Assembly (NCBI GenBank): GCA_031292355.1
Contig: JARLHI010000003.1
Span: 496,001-560,000, forward strand
From: Candidatus Obscuribacterales bacterium
Lineage (GTDB): Bacteria > Cyanobacteriota > Vampirovibrionia > Obscuribacterales > Obscuribacteraceae
Length of the DNA: 64,000 nt
Direction of reading: 5' to 3'
Shown here piece by piece: positions 46,559 to 55,199 of the stretch. Under the pieces are notes generated by a model. That model made no database searches, had not been told where the DNA came from, and was given only the letters and a program-made list of their open reading frames with translations. The position numbers were made by a program, and so were the translations under genes. How positions within the stretch are numbered: position 1 is the stretch's first letter; every line of letters begins with the position of its first letter.

Positions 46559-47119
46559 TTAGTGCTCAGTCGAAGACTCAAGCTGCTCCATTGCTGCCTT
46601 AAGCTCAGCATCACGAGCGCTATCCACGGCAAAACCATCAAGATCATAGGCTGCCATTGATTGATTTGTGGCGATTAATTTAGTGCGCAACAAAGAGCGC
46701 TGGGCAGTTAATCGCACTTCAACGCTCTGCGCGGGTTGAACGGTGGCAGTCGACACATTACTTGCTGCAACGGCAAATTTGGGAGCACCATATTTAGTTA
46801 CAGTCACAGCACTGGAGTCGAAACTATCACTTTGACTATCTGAAAACACAGACTTCGAGCCATTCCAGCGTCGAATCGTCGCCCTATCTTTCGAGCGGAT
46901 ATTCGTGCTGACGAAAGTGCCCTTTAACGACGATTGGTCCGCCAATGACGGTCCAGCAGCAAAAGCGAAATCCAGTGCCGTCGCCGGTTTGGCAAAGCGC
47001 ATTTGGACGAGACGTTGACGCATGTGATTGATCTCATCCCAATCGATTATGTCTGTATTGGCAGTCTTCTTGCCAAGATATTCAAACCAATTAGCCACAC
47101 GCGATAAAAGAGTGTTCAT
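46559..47119 (-). CDS. Hypothetical protein, polar
   Basis: This encodes 186 residues with no signal peptide, membrane helix or known motif. The first 45 residues look helical and basic (LLSRVANWFEYLGKKTANTD, then EINHMRQRLVQMRFAKPATA). The rest is Ser/Thr/Ala-rich with repeated short beta-like segments. It ends with an acidic helix. It is monocistronic, downstream of the NurA gene and upstream of mqnE. I recognise no family. Confidence 0.55.
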   Translation of the reverse strand: MNTLLSRVANWFEYLGKKTANTDIIDWDEINHMRQRLVQMRFAKPATALDFAFAAGPSLADQSSLKGTFVSTNIRSKDRATIRRWNGSKSVFSDSQSDSFDSSAVTVTKYGAPKFAVAASNVSTATVQPAQSVEVRLTAQRSLLRTKLIATNQSMAAYDLDGFAVDSARDAELKAAMEQLESSTEH

Positions 47120-47370
47120 AATTCGTCTCTTCCCTTGTCATCCTTGCGCTCTGAGCGACTTTACTTTGTCAATTGTTATGTAGATGAGTGCAAGTTTAAT
47201 CACCAAAGACGGTGGCGTCAAATGAAACCATAGTTTCCAAGTACCGCTTTTAGAACGTCACTTGAGCGAGATCGGCAACAACTGAGCTGTATGGGCTGAA
47301 TTAAATCATCATCACTTGGCAATCAACGAGGTAGTCAAGGAAATTCAAACGCTGAAAAACAAGTCAATGG
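47120..47370. other. Intergenic region with no visible feature
   Basis: This is about 250 bases between two minus-strand genes. No coding frame, repeat or convincing terminator was seen. Confidence 0.4.
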
Positions 47371-48561
47371 TCAAACAAAGCCTCGCCTTTTGCGAATCTC
47401 CTTGGGACTGACCGAAACCCTGGAAATCCCCAAATCAACCATTTGATTAGTCATTAGCTGAAAAAAACGATCGCGGTCTGCTCCGCGAATGACAGCCTGA
47501 TTGTGCGCTTCAGCAAGGCATACAGGATATCCCATTCCTTTTCTCACTTGCGAACGCACCGCTGACAGTGCAAATTCAAAAAGATCAGGCGTTGCCTGCA
47601 ACCAGCGTGGAAACTCAAGGCGTGCCACTTCCGAAGAAACATTCATGTAGGCAAAGCAGATGCTTTGGTCATAGCTGAATGATTTAGCCACCGAAGCAGC
47701 CGACACGAACGCACCTGAACATTGCCACACATCCAAACTTTTGCCATAAAGTAAGCGGTCGGGCAAAGGCCAGATTCTCGAGCAGGGAAAGTCCTCTTCG
47801 TTTAAATCACCACAGTGGCGCCTGCATTCACTTTGCTCATAAGGGCAAATCGACACGCGCAGAGTGTTCACGACGTCGGCGGCCCGACTGTTGCTGAGAT
47901 AGCCAATCAAAGGAATTCGATATGCTCGAAAAACTTCCAAGGCATCTTTCATTCTTTGCAGAAAAGCGTTTTTATACCGGTCTGACAATTTTTCGACAGA
48001 CCAAGGAATGAGCGAACCGTCAACGAGAGCGACCACATCTAATCCTTTAGCCTGATGAGCGACAGAAAGCTCTGCGAGCGTTTGCAATTCAAGGATGTTT
48101 CGCTCAAGTGAAACATAGAGTTCATCGATATGTAAGCGACGACGATCAACTAGTGGGTAGATATCCTCCTGTCGATGAAAAAGAGTTGGACGACTATCTA
48201 AGATAGCTTTATGAGCCGAGTTGTACGAGATTGCAGCAATACCAATATTGAGCAAGTAACAAGCATGCACCTCGTGGTGGCTGGGCATAATTTGCGAACC
48301 ATCGACACCAATCACGGTGACCGCTCCATTGTATTCAGGACAATCTGTTGTCGTTTTCAAGTTTTGCAAGGGCACAGAAAGGGGCCACAAAACGTTCTCG
48401 GCATTGCGACAAAGCTTGTCGACAAAGGCACTCGAGTCAACTGCAGCTTTTTCGAATGCCTCGCAGGCTCCAAGTAAAGCTTCTTGATGCTCGGCTTTTT
48501 CAGCGAAACTAGCGCCTTCAAGACCTGCTATTTGTGGTGCCAGTTTATTAAAATCGAGCAT
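47371..48561 (-). CDS. NurA-domain nuclease-like protein
   Basis: This encodes 396 residues from the ATG at 48561. Two Asp-containing strands typical of the NurA domain are visible: TVIGVDGSQIMPSHH (about 90-105) and VVALVDGSLIPW (about 185). A C-terminal segment GYPVCLAEAHNQAVIRGADR completes the fold, and these acids would bind Mn. In archaea NurA resects 5' ends with the HerA translocase. No HerA-like ATPase is beside it. A Cys-rich insertion (CRRHCGDLNEEDFPC) near 262-280 is unusual. Confidence 0.82.
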   Translation of the reverse strand: MLDFNKLAPQIAGLEGASFAEKAEHQEALLGACEAFEKAAVDSSAFVDKLCRNAENVLWPLSVPLQNLKTTTDCPEYNGAVTVIGVDGSQIMPSHHEVHACYLLNIGIAAISYNSAHKAILDSRPTLFHRQEDIYPLVDRRRLHIDELYVSLERNILELQTLAELSVAHQAKGLDVVALVDGSLIPWSVEKLSDRYKNAFLQRMKDALEVFRAYRIPLIGYLSNSRAADVVNTLRVSICPYEQSECRRHCGDLNEEDFPCSRIWPLPDRLLYGKSLDVWQCSGAFVSAASVAKSFSYDQSICFAYMNVSSEVARLEFPRWLQATPDLFEFALSAVRSQVRKGMGYPVCLAEAHNQAVIRGADRDRFFQLMTNQMVDLGISRVSVSPKEIRKRRGFV

Positions 48562-48690
48562 AAGCGTCACCAATTTCAGAAACGACGACCAAATAGTCAG
48601 CAAGGGCAAAGCAAGCACTACTGAGAATCATAAACTAAATGCTAGACTACACAATCAGGTTCAATTGCGTACAAAGACACTGAGCTAAAT

Positions 48691-49161
48691 ATGCGTCAAT
48701 TCAAATCTATTCCAGCCGAAATTCGCGACAACCTCGCGCCAACTCTGGCTCAGCGCATCAATCAATTGCGTACGCTGCGCAACATGACCGTCAAAGATGT
48801 AGCCAAAGCCTGCCGCTTCACTACCCAGCGCGTAGAAGACCTGGAGTCTGGTCTGGAATTGTGGCTCTCCGCAACAGACCGTCAACTTTTAGCCAATGCT
48901 CTCGCTATCGAGCCTCAAGTGCTGCTTGAAGTTGAAGCCAAATCAACTACCAATCTAGTAAAAGAATCTGCCGCCTACAATCAGCAAAAGGCAAGGGCGA
49001 TTAAAGAAGACATTCTCGAGGGCGAGAAAAACATCGAATGTCCCAATTGTGGTGGCATTTTAAAATGCAGCATCCAAGATGGTCTCGACATAGAAGGTAG
49101 ACCAATCATCTTTGCTAAAGCATTTTGCCTCAAGTGTCCATGGGTTTTGAAAGAGATATAG
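48691..49161 (+). CDS. XRE-type HTH protein with a C-terminal Cys ribbon
   Basis: This encodes 156 residues. The helix-turn-helix (about 18-75) shows LAQRINQLRTLRNMTVKDVA and RFTTQRVEDLESGLELWLSA. A helical linker follows. The C-terminal 45 residues have CPNCGGIL and a second pair CLKC, a zinc-ribbon of the CxxC...CxxC type. It is likely a DNA-binding regulator. Its end overlaps the start of the membrane protein gene at 49140, so the two are made together. Confidence 0.8.
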   Translation: MRQFKSIPAEIRDNLAPTLAQRINQLRTLRNMTVKDVAKACRFTTQRVEDLESGLELWLSATDRQLLANALAIEPQVLLEVEAKSTTNLVKESAAYNQQKARAIKEDILEGEKNIECPNCGGILKCSIQDGLDIEGRPIIFAKAFCLKCPWVLKEI

Positions 49162-49880
49162 GCGAGGAATTTCCAATCAAATTTGCCAGAATACTTTTGG
49201 ATCTGGTTTTCGCGTGGGGCATCTCATTAGTCATATGCTTGGCGGGTAATCTTGCAGCCAATCTTGCTTGCAATACTTCTCGCTTTTACTCTGGTGATTT
49301 TCCTGATCTAGTCGTTGACTGCAACGCCATATTGCAATATGGCGCTGGCGCGTTTTGTCTGGGTACGCTCGCGAGAAAGACGAATATATGGTTGCTGGCA
49401 TTTTTATTCATACTACCCCTCTTATTTTTAGTGCCGTATTCTGGGCCATCTTTGTCAGAATTAGCGCGACCATTAGGCAGCGTGGCGTTGGGCTTCATCG
49501 GCTCACTGTGCGCGATTGCTGCCGGTCAAAGCACCCAGTTCAATCGCGATAAAGCGGCGCTCGATATTCCGTGGTATCACTGGCTCTGGCTTTTCCCAAC
49601 CAGCCTTTTCCAAGCAGTTTGCGTCCCGCTCACTTTATTTTTCGCTTTTTTCGAAATGGAGCTGATTTGTTCGCGCGCTGATCTAAGGCCTGTAGGTCGC
49701 ATTGCCATTTTGATACTCTTGCCAATCTTTTTACTGCTTATATATAATGCTCGCAGAATCCTCGCCAGTCCAGCCAAGCTGACTGGACTACAACGATTCA
49801 CCCTGATATTTAGCTGGCTATTTCTGACAATTCCACAGGCGATTCTCCTGGTTATCCAGTCCGCCAAGGATATTTTTTAG
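49140..49880 (+). CDS. Polytopic membrane protein
   Basis: This encodes 246 residues from the ATG at 49140 (GTG-like alternatives lie just upstream). About six hydrophobic helices are visible, including LLDLVFAWGISLVICLAGN, WLLAFLFILPLLFLVP and FTLIFSWLFLTIPQAILLVI. No family was recognised. The start overlaps the XRE/zinc gene by 22 bases, which suggests a functional link: the regulator could act with or on this membrane protein. Confidence 0.75.
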   Translation: MGFERDIGEEFPIKFARILLDLVFAWGISLVICLAGNLAANLACNTSRFYSGDFPDLVVDCNAILQYGAGAFCLGTLARKTNIWLLAFLFILPLLFLVPYSGPSLSELARPLGSVALGFIGSLCAIAAGQSTQFNRDKAALDIPWYHWLWLFPTSLFQAVCVPLTLFFAFFEMELICSRADLRPVGRIAILILLPIFLLLIYNARRILASPAKLTGLQRFTLIFSWLFLTIPQAILLVIQSAKDIF

Positions 49881-49901
49881 CAACAAGACGCAACGCATTG
49901 T

Positions 49902-51059
49902 CTATGCAGATATCGGGTGTTTAATGAAGCACTGACGAATGGTGTCGCTCAAGCGTCCTCGCAAACGAGTAAGTCGTTGGGCTACTTCTGTTCGGCGTTT
50001 CTGCAAAGTCAACAACTGCTGACGACGATGATCATCGAGAGCTTCGTCAAACAAATTGTGTAAACCGATTTCTTCGCTTTGCGCCCACCACAAATCTTCG
50101 ATCACACTACCAATCAAGTCGTGCTCAGCATCGTCAAGCATATGGTCGAGCGATCGATATTCCTGGCACCACAATTGCTCAATCACTCCGCGCACATCAG
50201 AGCGAAGATTTTGAGCAGCAGTCGAGATAATAGACGCTGTGATTTCTTTGTCGAGCGCACCAACTCTTTGATTTAGTGACTTCAAACTTTCTTCCAGCAA
50301 ATATCTTTGGAAGCCCACTTGGGTTGCAAGGAAATCGCTCAAATAGGTAACGCAGACCATATGTACGACTTGCTGGCGGCTGTATGTGCGCAACAGAGGA
50401 TTCCGGCTGCGTACTCCTAAGTCATTCAAGGCATCGACACAAGTTTGATACTTGCTGACGAACTCGGCCATTCCTTCTTTAATAATTTCGCGGAAGGTCA
50501 CTTCTCCATATTCCAGAGAGAATTCCTCGGCAAGAATTTGCATAATCTGACGTCTAAGGAAAATTAGGTTGACACTCAATTCTTCGAAAACTTTGAGCGC
50601 ACCAGCATCTTGCATATCAATCATGGCCAGTAATAAGTGTTCTGGCTCAACTTCGTATTGACCAAGAAAAATCGAATATTCTTCAGCGCGGCGCAGAGCC
50701 TGTATGACAATTTGACTAAAAGCTGGTTTAACGTAATCATTGGCATTCGGCAATGTCAGCGAAGCTCGTGCTTGCAAAGCGTCGGCTTCTTCCGGTCGTT
50801 CAAGATGAAGCGGTTCTGTCTCTTTTTTGTCACGCAGACGTTCGAAAATTTCCTTTCGAGCCGCCTCTGCCGAAATATTCATTGAACGCAGAGCAAGGCT
50901 TGCAACGTCCTCAGCACCTTCTTCAAGGTCTTTTGCCAGAACCAGGAGCAGATGCTCGGTGCAAACCCACTTGCTCTTGACCTCGGCGCTTATGTCGAGT
51001 GCATCGTGCACAACGCGCAACAGGGACTCCCCGCTTCTTTCAAAAACTGCATCAAACAT
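49902..51059 (-). CDS. Clp N-terminal domain protein without AAA+ ATPase
   Basis: This encodes 385 residues from the ATG at 51059, with GGAG 6 bases upstream. The N-terminal ~155 residues contain two Clp-N repeats, each with a STEHLLLVLA-like pattern: CTEHLLLVLAKDLEEGAEDV and PEHLLLAMIDMQDAGALKVF. Full ClpA/B/C proteins continue with AAA+ domains, which are absent. The remaining ~225 residues are helical and polar (LTRLRGRLSDTIRQ at the end), of no recognised family. It may be an adaptor that binds substrates or ClpS-type partners. The true role is unknown. Confidence 0.75.
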   Translation of the reverse strand: MFDAVFERSGESLLRVVHDALDISAEVKSKWVCTEHLLLVLAKDLEEGAEDVASLALRSMNISAEAARKEIFERLRDKKETEPLHLERPEEADALQARASLTLPNANDYVKPAFSQIVIQALRRAEEYSIFLGQYEVEPEHLLLAMIDMQDAGALKVFEELSVNLIFLRRQIMQILAEEFSLEYGEVTFREIIKEGMAEFVSKYQTCVDALNDLGVRSRNPLLRTYSRQQVVHMVCVTYLSDFLATQVGFQRYLLEESLKSLNQRVGALDKEITASIISTAAQNLRSDVRGVIEQLWCQEYRSLDHMLDDAEHDLIGSVIEDLWWAQSEEIGLHNLFDEALDDHRRQQLLTLQKRRTEVAQRLTRLRGRLSDTIRQCFIKHPISA

Positions 51060-51207
51060 CGACAACTCCAAATAAAAAATGCCAAGCGCTTATCGTTCTC
51101 AGGATAGCAAGCAATAAGCGAAGATTCCACGTGTACAATTCATGTTACAGGTCAATGTTACCGGCTAGCTCATGGCCACGTAGTGGTCTCATCTCAGGAG
51201 AACGAAT

Positions 51208-52053
51208 TTGAAAATCCTCATCTCTAACGACGACGGCATTCATGCTGAAGGAATTCGCGTCTTAGCTGAGTTTCTGGCGCGCAAAGCTGAAAATGAGGTT
51301 TACGTTGTTGCTCCAGACCGCGAAAGAAGCGCCACAGGGCACTCCTTAACCCTGCACAAACCGCTGCGAGTAGAAAAAGTAACGCCGCCTGGCAATGTCA
51401 AGGGCGCCTGGCTAACCACTGGCACACCCAGCGACTGCGTCAAACTAGCAGTCATGGAAATCCTCGAATCACCACCTGACATTGTCATCTCAGGCATCAA
51501 TCGTGGCTCCAATTTAGGCAGTGAATTGCTGTATTCGGGCACGGTCGCGGCAGCCATGGAGGGGTCGTTCCTCAACATTCCAAGCATAGCTGTCAGTCAA
51601 ATGGTGACAAGTGAGATGGAAATGCACTACGAAACAGCCGCCCAATTCGTTCAAAAACTGCTGGATGTGTTTCCCAAAGCGCATTTATCCAACCGCAGTT
51701 TGCTTAACGTCAATATCCCCAATGTGCGCTGGTCAGACCTCAAAGGTTGTGCCATTACCGAACTCGGCGTGCGCCTCTACGACGACCGCTTCGAAAAGCG
51801 CACAGATCCCCGCGGTCGCGTGTATTACTGGCTAACCGGTCAGGCGCTCGATACAGATGAAGCAGAAAATTCTGACGTGTGGGCGGTATTAAACAATATG
51901 GCTTCAGTGACACCGATTTCATTCAATATGACCGACCGCAATACCCTAGAGCGACTGAGCCACTTGCAAGAGCTAAAGGACATTGGTGATCATCAAACTG
52001 TCGCCCATGTAAGCGCTGTTGATGCAAAAAAAATGAATGAGCATGCCGGTTAA
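51208..52053 (+). CDS. surE: 5'/3'-nucleotidase SurE
   Basis: This encodes 281 residues. MKILISNDDGIHAEGI is the family N-terminus, with the metal-binding Asp-Asp. GTPSDCVKLA and GINRGSNLGSELLYSGTVAA are the other signatures. It starts with TTG, with AGGAGAA six bases upstream. SurE dephosphorylates nucleoside monophosphates and is linked to stationary-phase survival in other bacteria. The C-terminus is longer than the usual ~255 and polar. The DUF4013 gene starts 6 bases after its stop. Confidence 0.95.
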   Translation: MKILISNDDGIHAEGIRVLAEFLARKAENEVYVVAPDRERSATGHSLTLHKPLRVEKVTPPGNVKGAWLTTGTPSDCVKLAVMEILESPPDIVISGINRGSNLGSELLYSGTVAAAMEGSFLNIPSIAVSQMVTSEMEMHYETAAQFVQKLLDVFPKAHLSNRSLLNVNIPNVRWSDLKGCAITELGVRLYDDRFEKRTDPRGRVYYWLTGQALDTDEAENSDVWAVLNNMASVTPISFNMTDRNTLERLSHLQELKDIGDHQTVAHVSAVDAKKMNEHAG

Positions 52054-52059
52054 CAGACT

Positions 52060-52794
52060 ATGAATGTTGATAGTGATGGCTTAGATCCAAATCGCGCTTT
52101 TGCTCTTTTCTTCAAGGATCCTGACTGGAAGCTCAAAGCCGGACTGGGAGCAGTTCTCAATGCTGGCACCCTCTCAGTCGTGGCCTCCGGCGCTGTAGTT
52201 TTGCCACTTGTGCCAATTGCCTTTCTTATACTGGCAGCCGTGCAGGGCTATACTCTGCGCGTGATTCGCAATGAATTGAAGAGCGACAATCTTCAAGACA
52301 AATCTCCCGAGCTACTACCAAAATGGAACGAGTGGCTGGATTTGATGATTTCTGGCTTGACCTGGCTTGCTGTAGTTTGCAGTCAATGGATTGTTATTTT
52401 CTTAATTGTCACCGGCGCATTGCTCATCGGTCAGCATTATGGAGCGCTGAACGCCCAATCGACCTCGTTTAAGCCATGGTTTTTAGTAACCTCGTTGGCA
52501 GTTTCGATGTCGGTCTTTTTTGCCAGTTTCTTCCTGCCACTGCTCATGGTTAATTTTGCAGAGCAAGAAAAAGTAACCGCGGCTTTAGCCGTTGATGAGG
52601 CATTCGCTCGCTTGAAGAGACGACCGCTTGACTTTCTGGCAGTCTGGATGCTCAATCTCAGTCTATTCACGCTTGGGCTAATTGTGCCTACGATAACTAT
52701 CTTCGGCATCTTTTTCGTCCCCTTCTTGCAATTCGTCATTGGCACAATCAATGCCATCATGCTCGCACAAGTATGGAAATCAGCAAAAACCTGA
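52060..52794 (+). CDS. DUF4013-like membrane protein
   Basis: This encodes 244 residues. A cytosolic FFKDPDWKLKAGLGAVLNAG start is followed by hydrophobic helices (VVLPLVPIAFLILAAVQGYT; SGLTWLAVVCSQWIVIFLIV; LFTLGLIVPTITIFGIFFVP). The helix order and the loop NELKSDNLQDKSPELLPKWN fit DUF4013, whose function is unknown. It lies 6 bases after surE, so it is probably co-transcribed. Confidence 0.78.
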   Translation: MNVDSDGLDPNRAFALFFKDPDWKLKAGLGAVLNAGTLSVVASGAVVLPLVPIAFLILAAVQGYTLRVIRNELKSDNLQDKSPELLPKWNEWLDLMISGLTWLAVVCSQWIVIFLIVTGALLIGQHYGALNAQSTSFKPWFLVTSLAVSMSVFFASFFLPLLMVNFAEQEKVTAALAVDEAFARLKRRPLDFLAVWMLNLSLFTLGLIVPTITIFGIFFVPFLQFVIGTINAIMLAQVWKSAKT

Positions 52795-52814
52795 CTCTCA
52801 ATTGTCAAAATGGT

Positions 52815-53321
52815 TTATTGAGCGGTGACTGTCTTCATGCGCCCATCTGTAAGTAACCACAAGGGATGCTTAGCAGTAACCGAGCGCATCGGTTGTCCGC
52901 GATAACTTTGAATGCTGTCGTTTTGAGTAGACAAAGCAGGACCAGCCGCTGGCGTCATGGTTGGTGTAGTGGTTTGCTGCTTCCACAAAAGAGCGAACCA
53001 GCGTGTTAGCTGAGCAAATTGCTTGCTGCCTTCTTTACTTATTCGGCGCGCCGTTACACTCACGGCGTCAGTCAATTCAGCTAGCTGCTTAGCGCTTGCC
53101 ACATCAGCAGAAGTCTCGGTTTTTGGCAATGTGCGAGGAGCGAGCGCCAGTTGGCGTCCCGAGTTATCTGAGTGCGAATGCATCATCGACTGCTCAGAAC
53201 CCCACGAAGCAGACACGGGCATGACCGTCTTTATGCCTTCAGCACGGGCCGTGTTTGCGACGGCTGAAAAGCTCGCCGAAAAGACGACTAAAGCGATACA
53301 AAAATTTCGTTTATATAACAT
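52815..53321 (-). CDS. Exported hypothetical protein
   Basis: This encodes 168 residues. A signal peptide (MLYKRNFCIALVVFSASFSA, then cleavage near ANT-ARA) is followed by a polar mature part with no known domain. It lies convergent with the DUF4013 gene, 20 bases from its end. No family recognised. Confidence 0.6.
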   Translation of the reverse strand: MLYKRNFCIALVVFSASFSAVANTARAEGIKTVMPVSASWGSEQSMMHSHSDNSGRQLALAPRTLPKTETSADVASAKQLAELTDAVSVTARRISKEGSKQFAQLTRWFALLWKQQTTTPTMTPAAGPALSTQNDSIQSYRGQPMRSVTAKHPLWLLTDGRMKTVTAQ

Positions 53322-53571
53322 GCAAATTATTGTTCACAAAGGCTGAGTTGACTGGGACTTGAGCTAAAACCAGCTGCCGGGCAGATTATCGCACGATGCG
53401 GCGACGAGACCGGCATTGGCGGGGATGATTTATTGATAAGAATAGCCGCGAAGCCTCGCGTACTCATTGATATAGGCAGAACGCAGTCAGTGGACCGACA
53501 GGCTTTATGGTAGGATCAAATTTATTCTGCGGTGTGACCTTAGAATTAGCCGCAGGTTCATTGTTTAGACG
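53322..53571. other. Intergenic region with a CTGCGG/CCGCAG inverted repeat
   Basis: This is about 250 bases without a convincing gene. An inverted repeat CTGCGG...CCGCAG with a ~17-base loop lies near 53527-53556. It could be a weak regulatory hairpin. Confidence 0.35.
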
Positions 53572-53739
53572 ATGGAAGATTCTCAAAGTAGCAGCATACC
53601 AGCCAGTTCAGACGAACCTCCCCAGGGGTGGTTGTATCCTGTTTCGGCGTTTATAGAACCAGATCAAAACTGCCTTTTGCCTTTATCGGCGCACAGGCGG
53701 TTATTTTTTTTGGCCCTAACGTTGCGTAAAAGGAGCTGA
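53572..53739 (+). CDS. Possible 55-residue small protein
   Basis: An open frame begins with ATG at 53572 (MEDSQSSSIPASSDEPPQGW) and ends in TGA at 53739, giving 55 residues. It has a polar start, a LLPLSAHRRLFFLAL stretch and a basic end. The ribosome site is weak, and a T8 run lies inside. It ends about 90 bases before the CBS gene. Low confidence. Confidence 0.25.
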   Translation: MEDSQSSSIPASSDEPPQGWLYPVSAFIEPDQNCLLPLSAHRRLFFLALTLRKRS

Positions 53740-53831
53740 ACGCCGACAGCAACCGGTGTTAATTCGCTATTTTTCAACTTTTAACCATTCCACTACTGAT
53801 ATTTCTCAACGGCTTCTTTGTAGCAGCCGAG

Positions 53832-55199
53832 ATGTCCTTAGCGCGGGTCAGACGCACACGCATAGACCAGCTTGCAGACGAAGGCAATAAAGCAGCGCGC
53901 TCGGCGCAAAAAGCACTGGACGATCCCGAGCGCTTCATCTCTGCCTGTCAGCTAGGGATAACTCTTGCTACGCTAGCCTTGGGTGCGGTCGGCGAAGCAA
54001 CCTTTGCTGATGATCTGGCCAAAATGGTGGCTGCCCTTGGCATAGCGCAGCACTGGCCAGTCGAAGTTCTAAGCGCCAGTCGCCTCTTTTGTTTTGCTGT
54101 GGCCTTTGGACTGACTGCTTTTGTGCAGACCGTGCTTGGCGAGCTCATTCCTAAAACCTGGACATTTGATCGGGCTGAATCCGTAATACTGGCTCTGACA
54201 CCACCAATGGATATATGGTGCCATCTCACTTCGCCCATTTTAAAACTGCTCAATTATTCCACTAACTTGATTTTGCGCCTGCTGCGCGTAGAAGAACCTT
54301 CAAGGCATCACTATGTGCATTCAGAAGAAGAGCTGAAAATGCTTGTGTCTGCCAGTCATAACGAAGGTGTGCTCGAACCTGAGGAAGAAGAAATGCTGCA
54401 CAGCGTTTTTGACTTCTCAGATACAGTCGCAAGCGAAGTAATGACGCCTCGCGCAGACATGATTTGTGCCTCAGCCTCAAGCACCGTTCAGCAATTTGTG
54501 GAAATAGCTTTAGAAAAGGGTCACTCTCGTATTCCTGTTTTTGAAGAAGACCTGGACAATATTATTGGTCTAGTTCACATTCGCGACACACTAAGAGCAA
54601 TTGTGGACCATAAAGAAAACACAAACCTGCGCGAGCTGGTGCGCAAAGTGTTAATCGTGCCTGAGAATAAAAACCTCGGCGATCTGCTCTCTGAATTCAA
54701 AAAATCTAAAATGATCATGGCTATAGTCGTCGATGAATATGGCAGCACTCGTGGACTTGTAACCTTTGAAGATTTGCTTGAGGAGCTGGTAGGCGACATT
54801 GCTGACGAGCACGAAATCGTCGAAGAGTTTATTTCCGAACAGCTTGATGGTTCAATTATTCTGGATGCCAAAATTTCGCTCGATGAAGCCAACGATAAGT
54901 TGGATTTGGGGATCGTCGACGAAGAATTCAATACTCTTGGCGGGCACGTATTCGGTCAGTTGGGACGAGAACCTCTGGCTGGTGATTTGATCGAAACTGA
55001 AAAATATAGATTGATAGTGGTCGAATCAGAGCGCCACCGCATCAGCAAATTGCGATTGATTCGGCTAGATATGAAAGAAGAAGAAGCTCATGCTAGAGCA
55101 AAAGAGAAAGAACGCGAAGGACATAAATCTAATGGCAATGGTCGTAAGGCAGACATAACTACAAGAGAATTTTTAGCTAAATCGGAGGCTAAAGATTAA
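53832..55199 (+). CDS. CNNM/CorC-type membrane protein with CBS domains
   Basis: This encodes 455 residues from the ATG at 53832. The DUF21 (CNNM) membrane part covers about 1-150, two CBS domains cover about 190-310 (VMTPRADM, then VHIRDTLRAI; VDEYGSTRGLVTFEDLLEEL), and a CorC_HlyC domain covers the last ~110 residues. The family moves or senses divalent cations. The usual first membrane helix is encoded just upstream in the same frame (QLLTIPLLIFLNGFFVAAE), but the frame from the stop at 53760 has no ATG, GTG or TTG. The true start may be an ATT or a base may be missing in a T run. rsmA follows directly. Confidence 0.88.
   Translation: MSLARVRRTRIDQLADEGNKAARSAQKALDDPERFISACQLGITLATLALGAVGEATFADDLAKMVAALGIAQHWPVEVLSASRLFCFAVAFGLTAFVQTVLGELIPKTWTFDRAESVILALTPPMDIWCHLTSPILKLLNYSTNLILRLLRVEEPSRHHYVHSEEELKMLVSASHNEGVLEPEEEEMLHSVFDFSDTVASEVMTPRADMICASASSTVQQFVEIALEKGHSRIPVFEEDLDNIIGLVHIRDTLRAIVDHKENTNLRELVRKVLIVPENKNLGDLLSEFKKSKMIMAIVVDEYGSTRGLVTFEDLLEELVGDIADEHEIVEEFISEQLDGSIILDAKISLDEANDKLDLGIVDEEFNTLGGHVFGQLGREPLAGDLIETEKYRLIVVESERHRISKLRLIRLDMKEEEAHARAKEKEREGHKSNGNGRKADITTREFLAKSEAKD
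55184..55197 (+). promoter_or_regulatory. Ribosome site and ATT start of rsmA
   Basis: GGAGG (55184-55188) is followed after 6 bases by ATT (55195-55197) in the rsmA frame. The frame has no ATG, GTG or TTG before 55309. It lies over the stop of the upstream gene. Confidence 0.55.
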
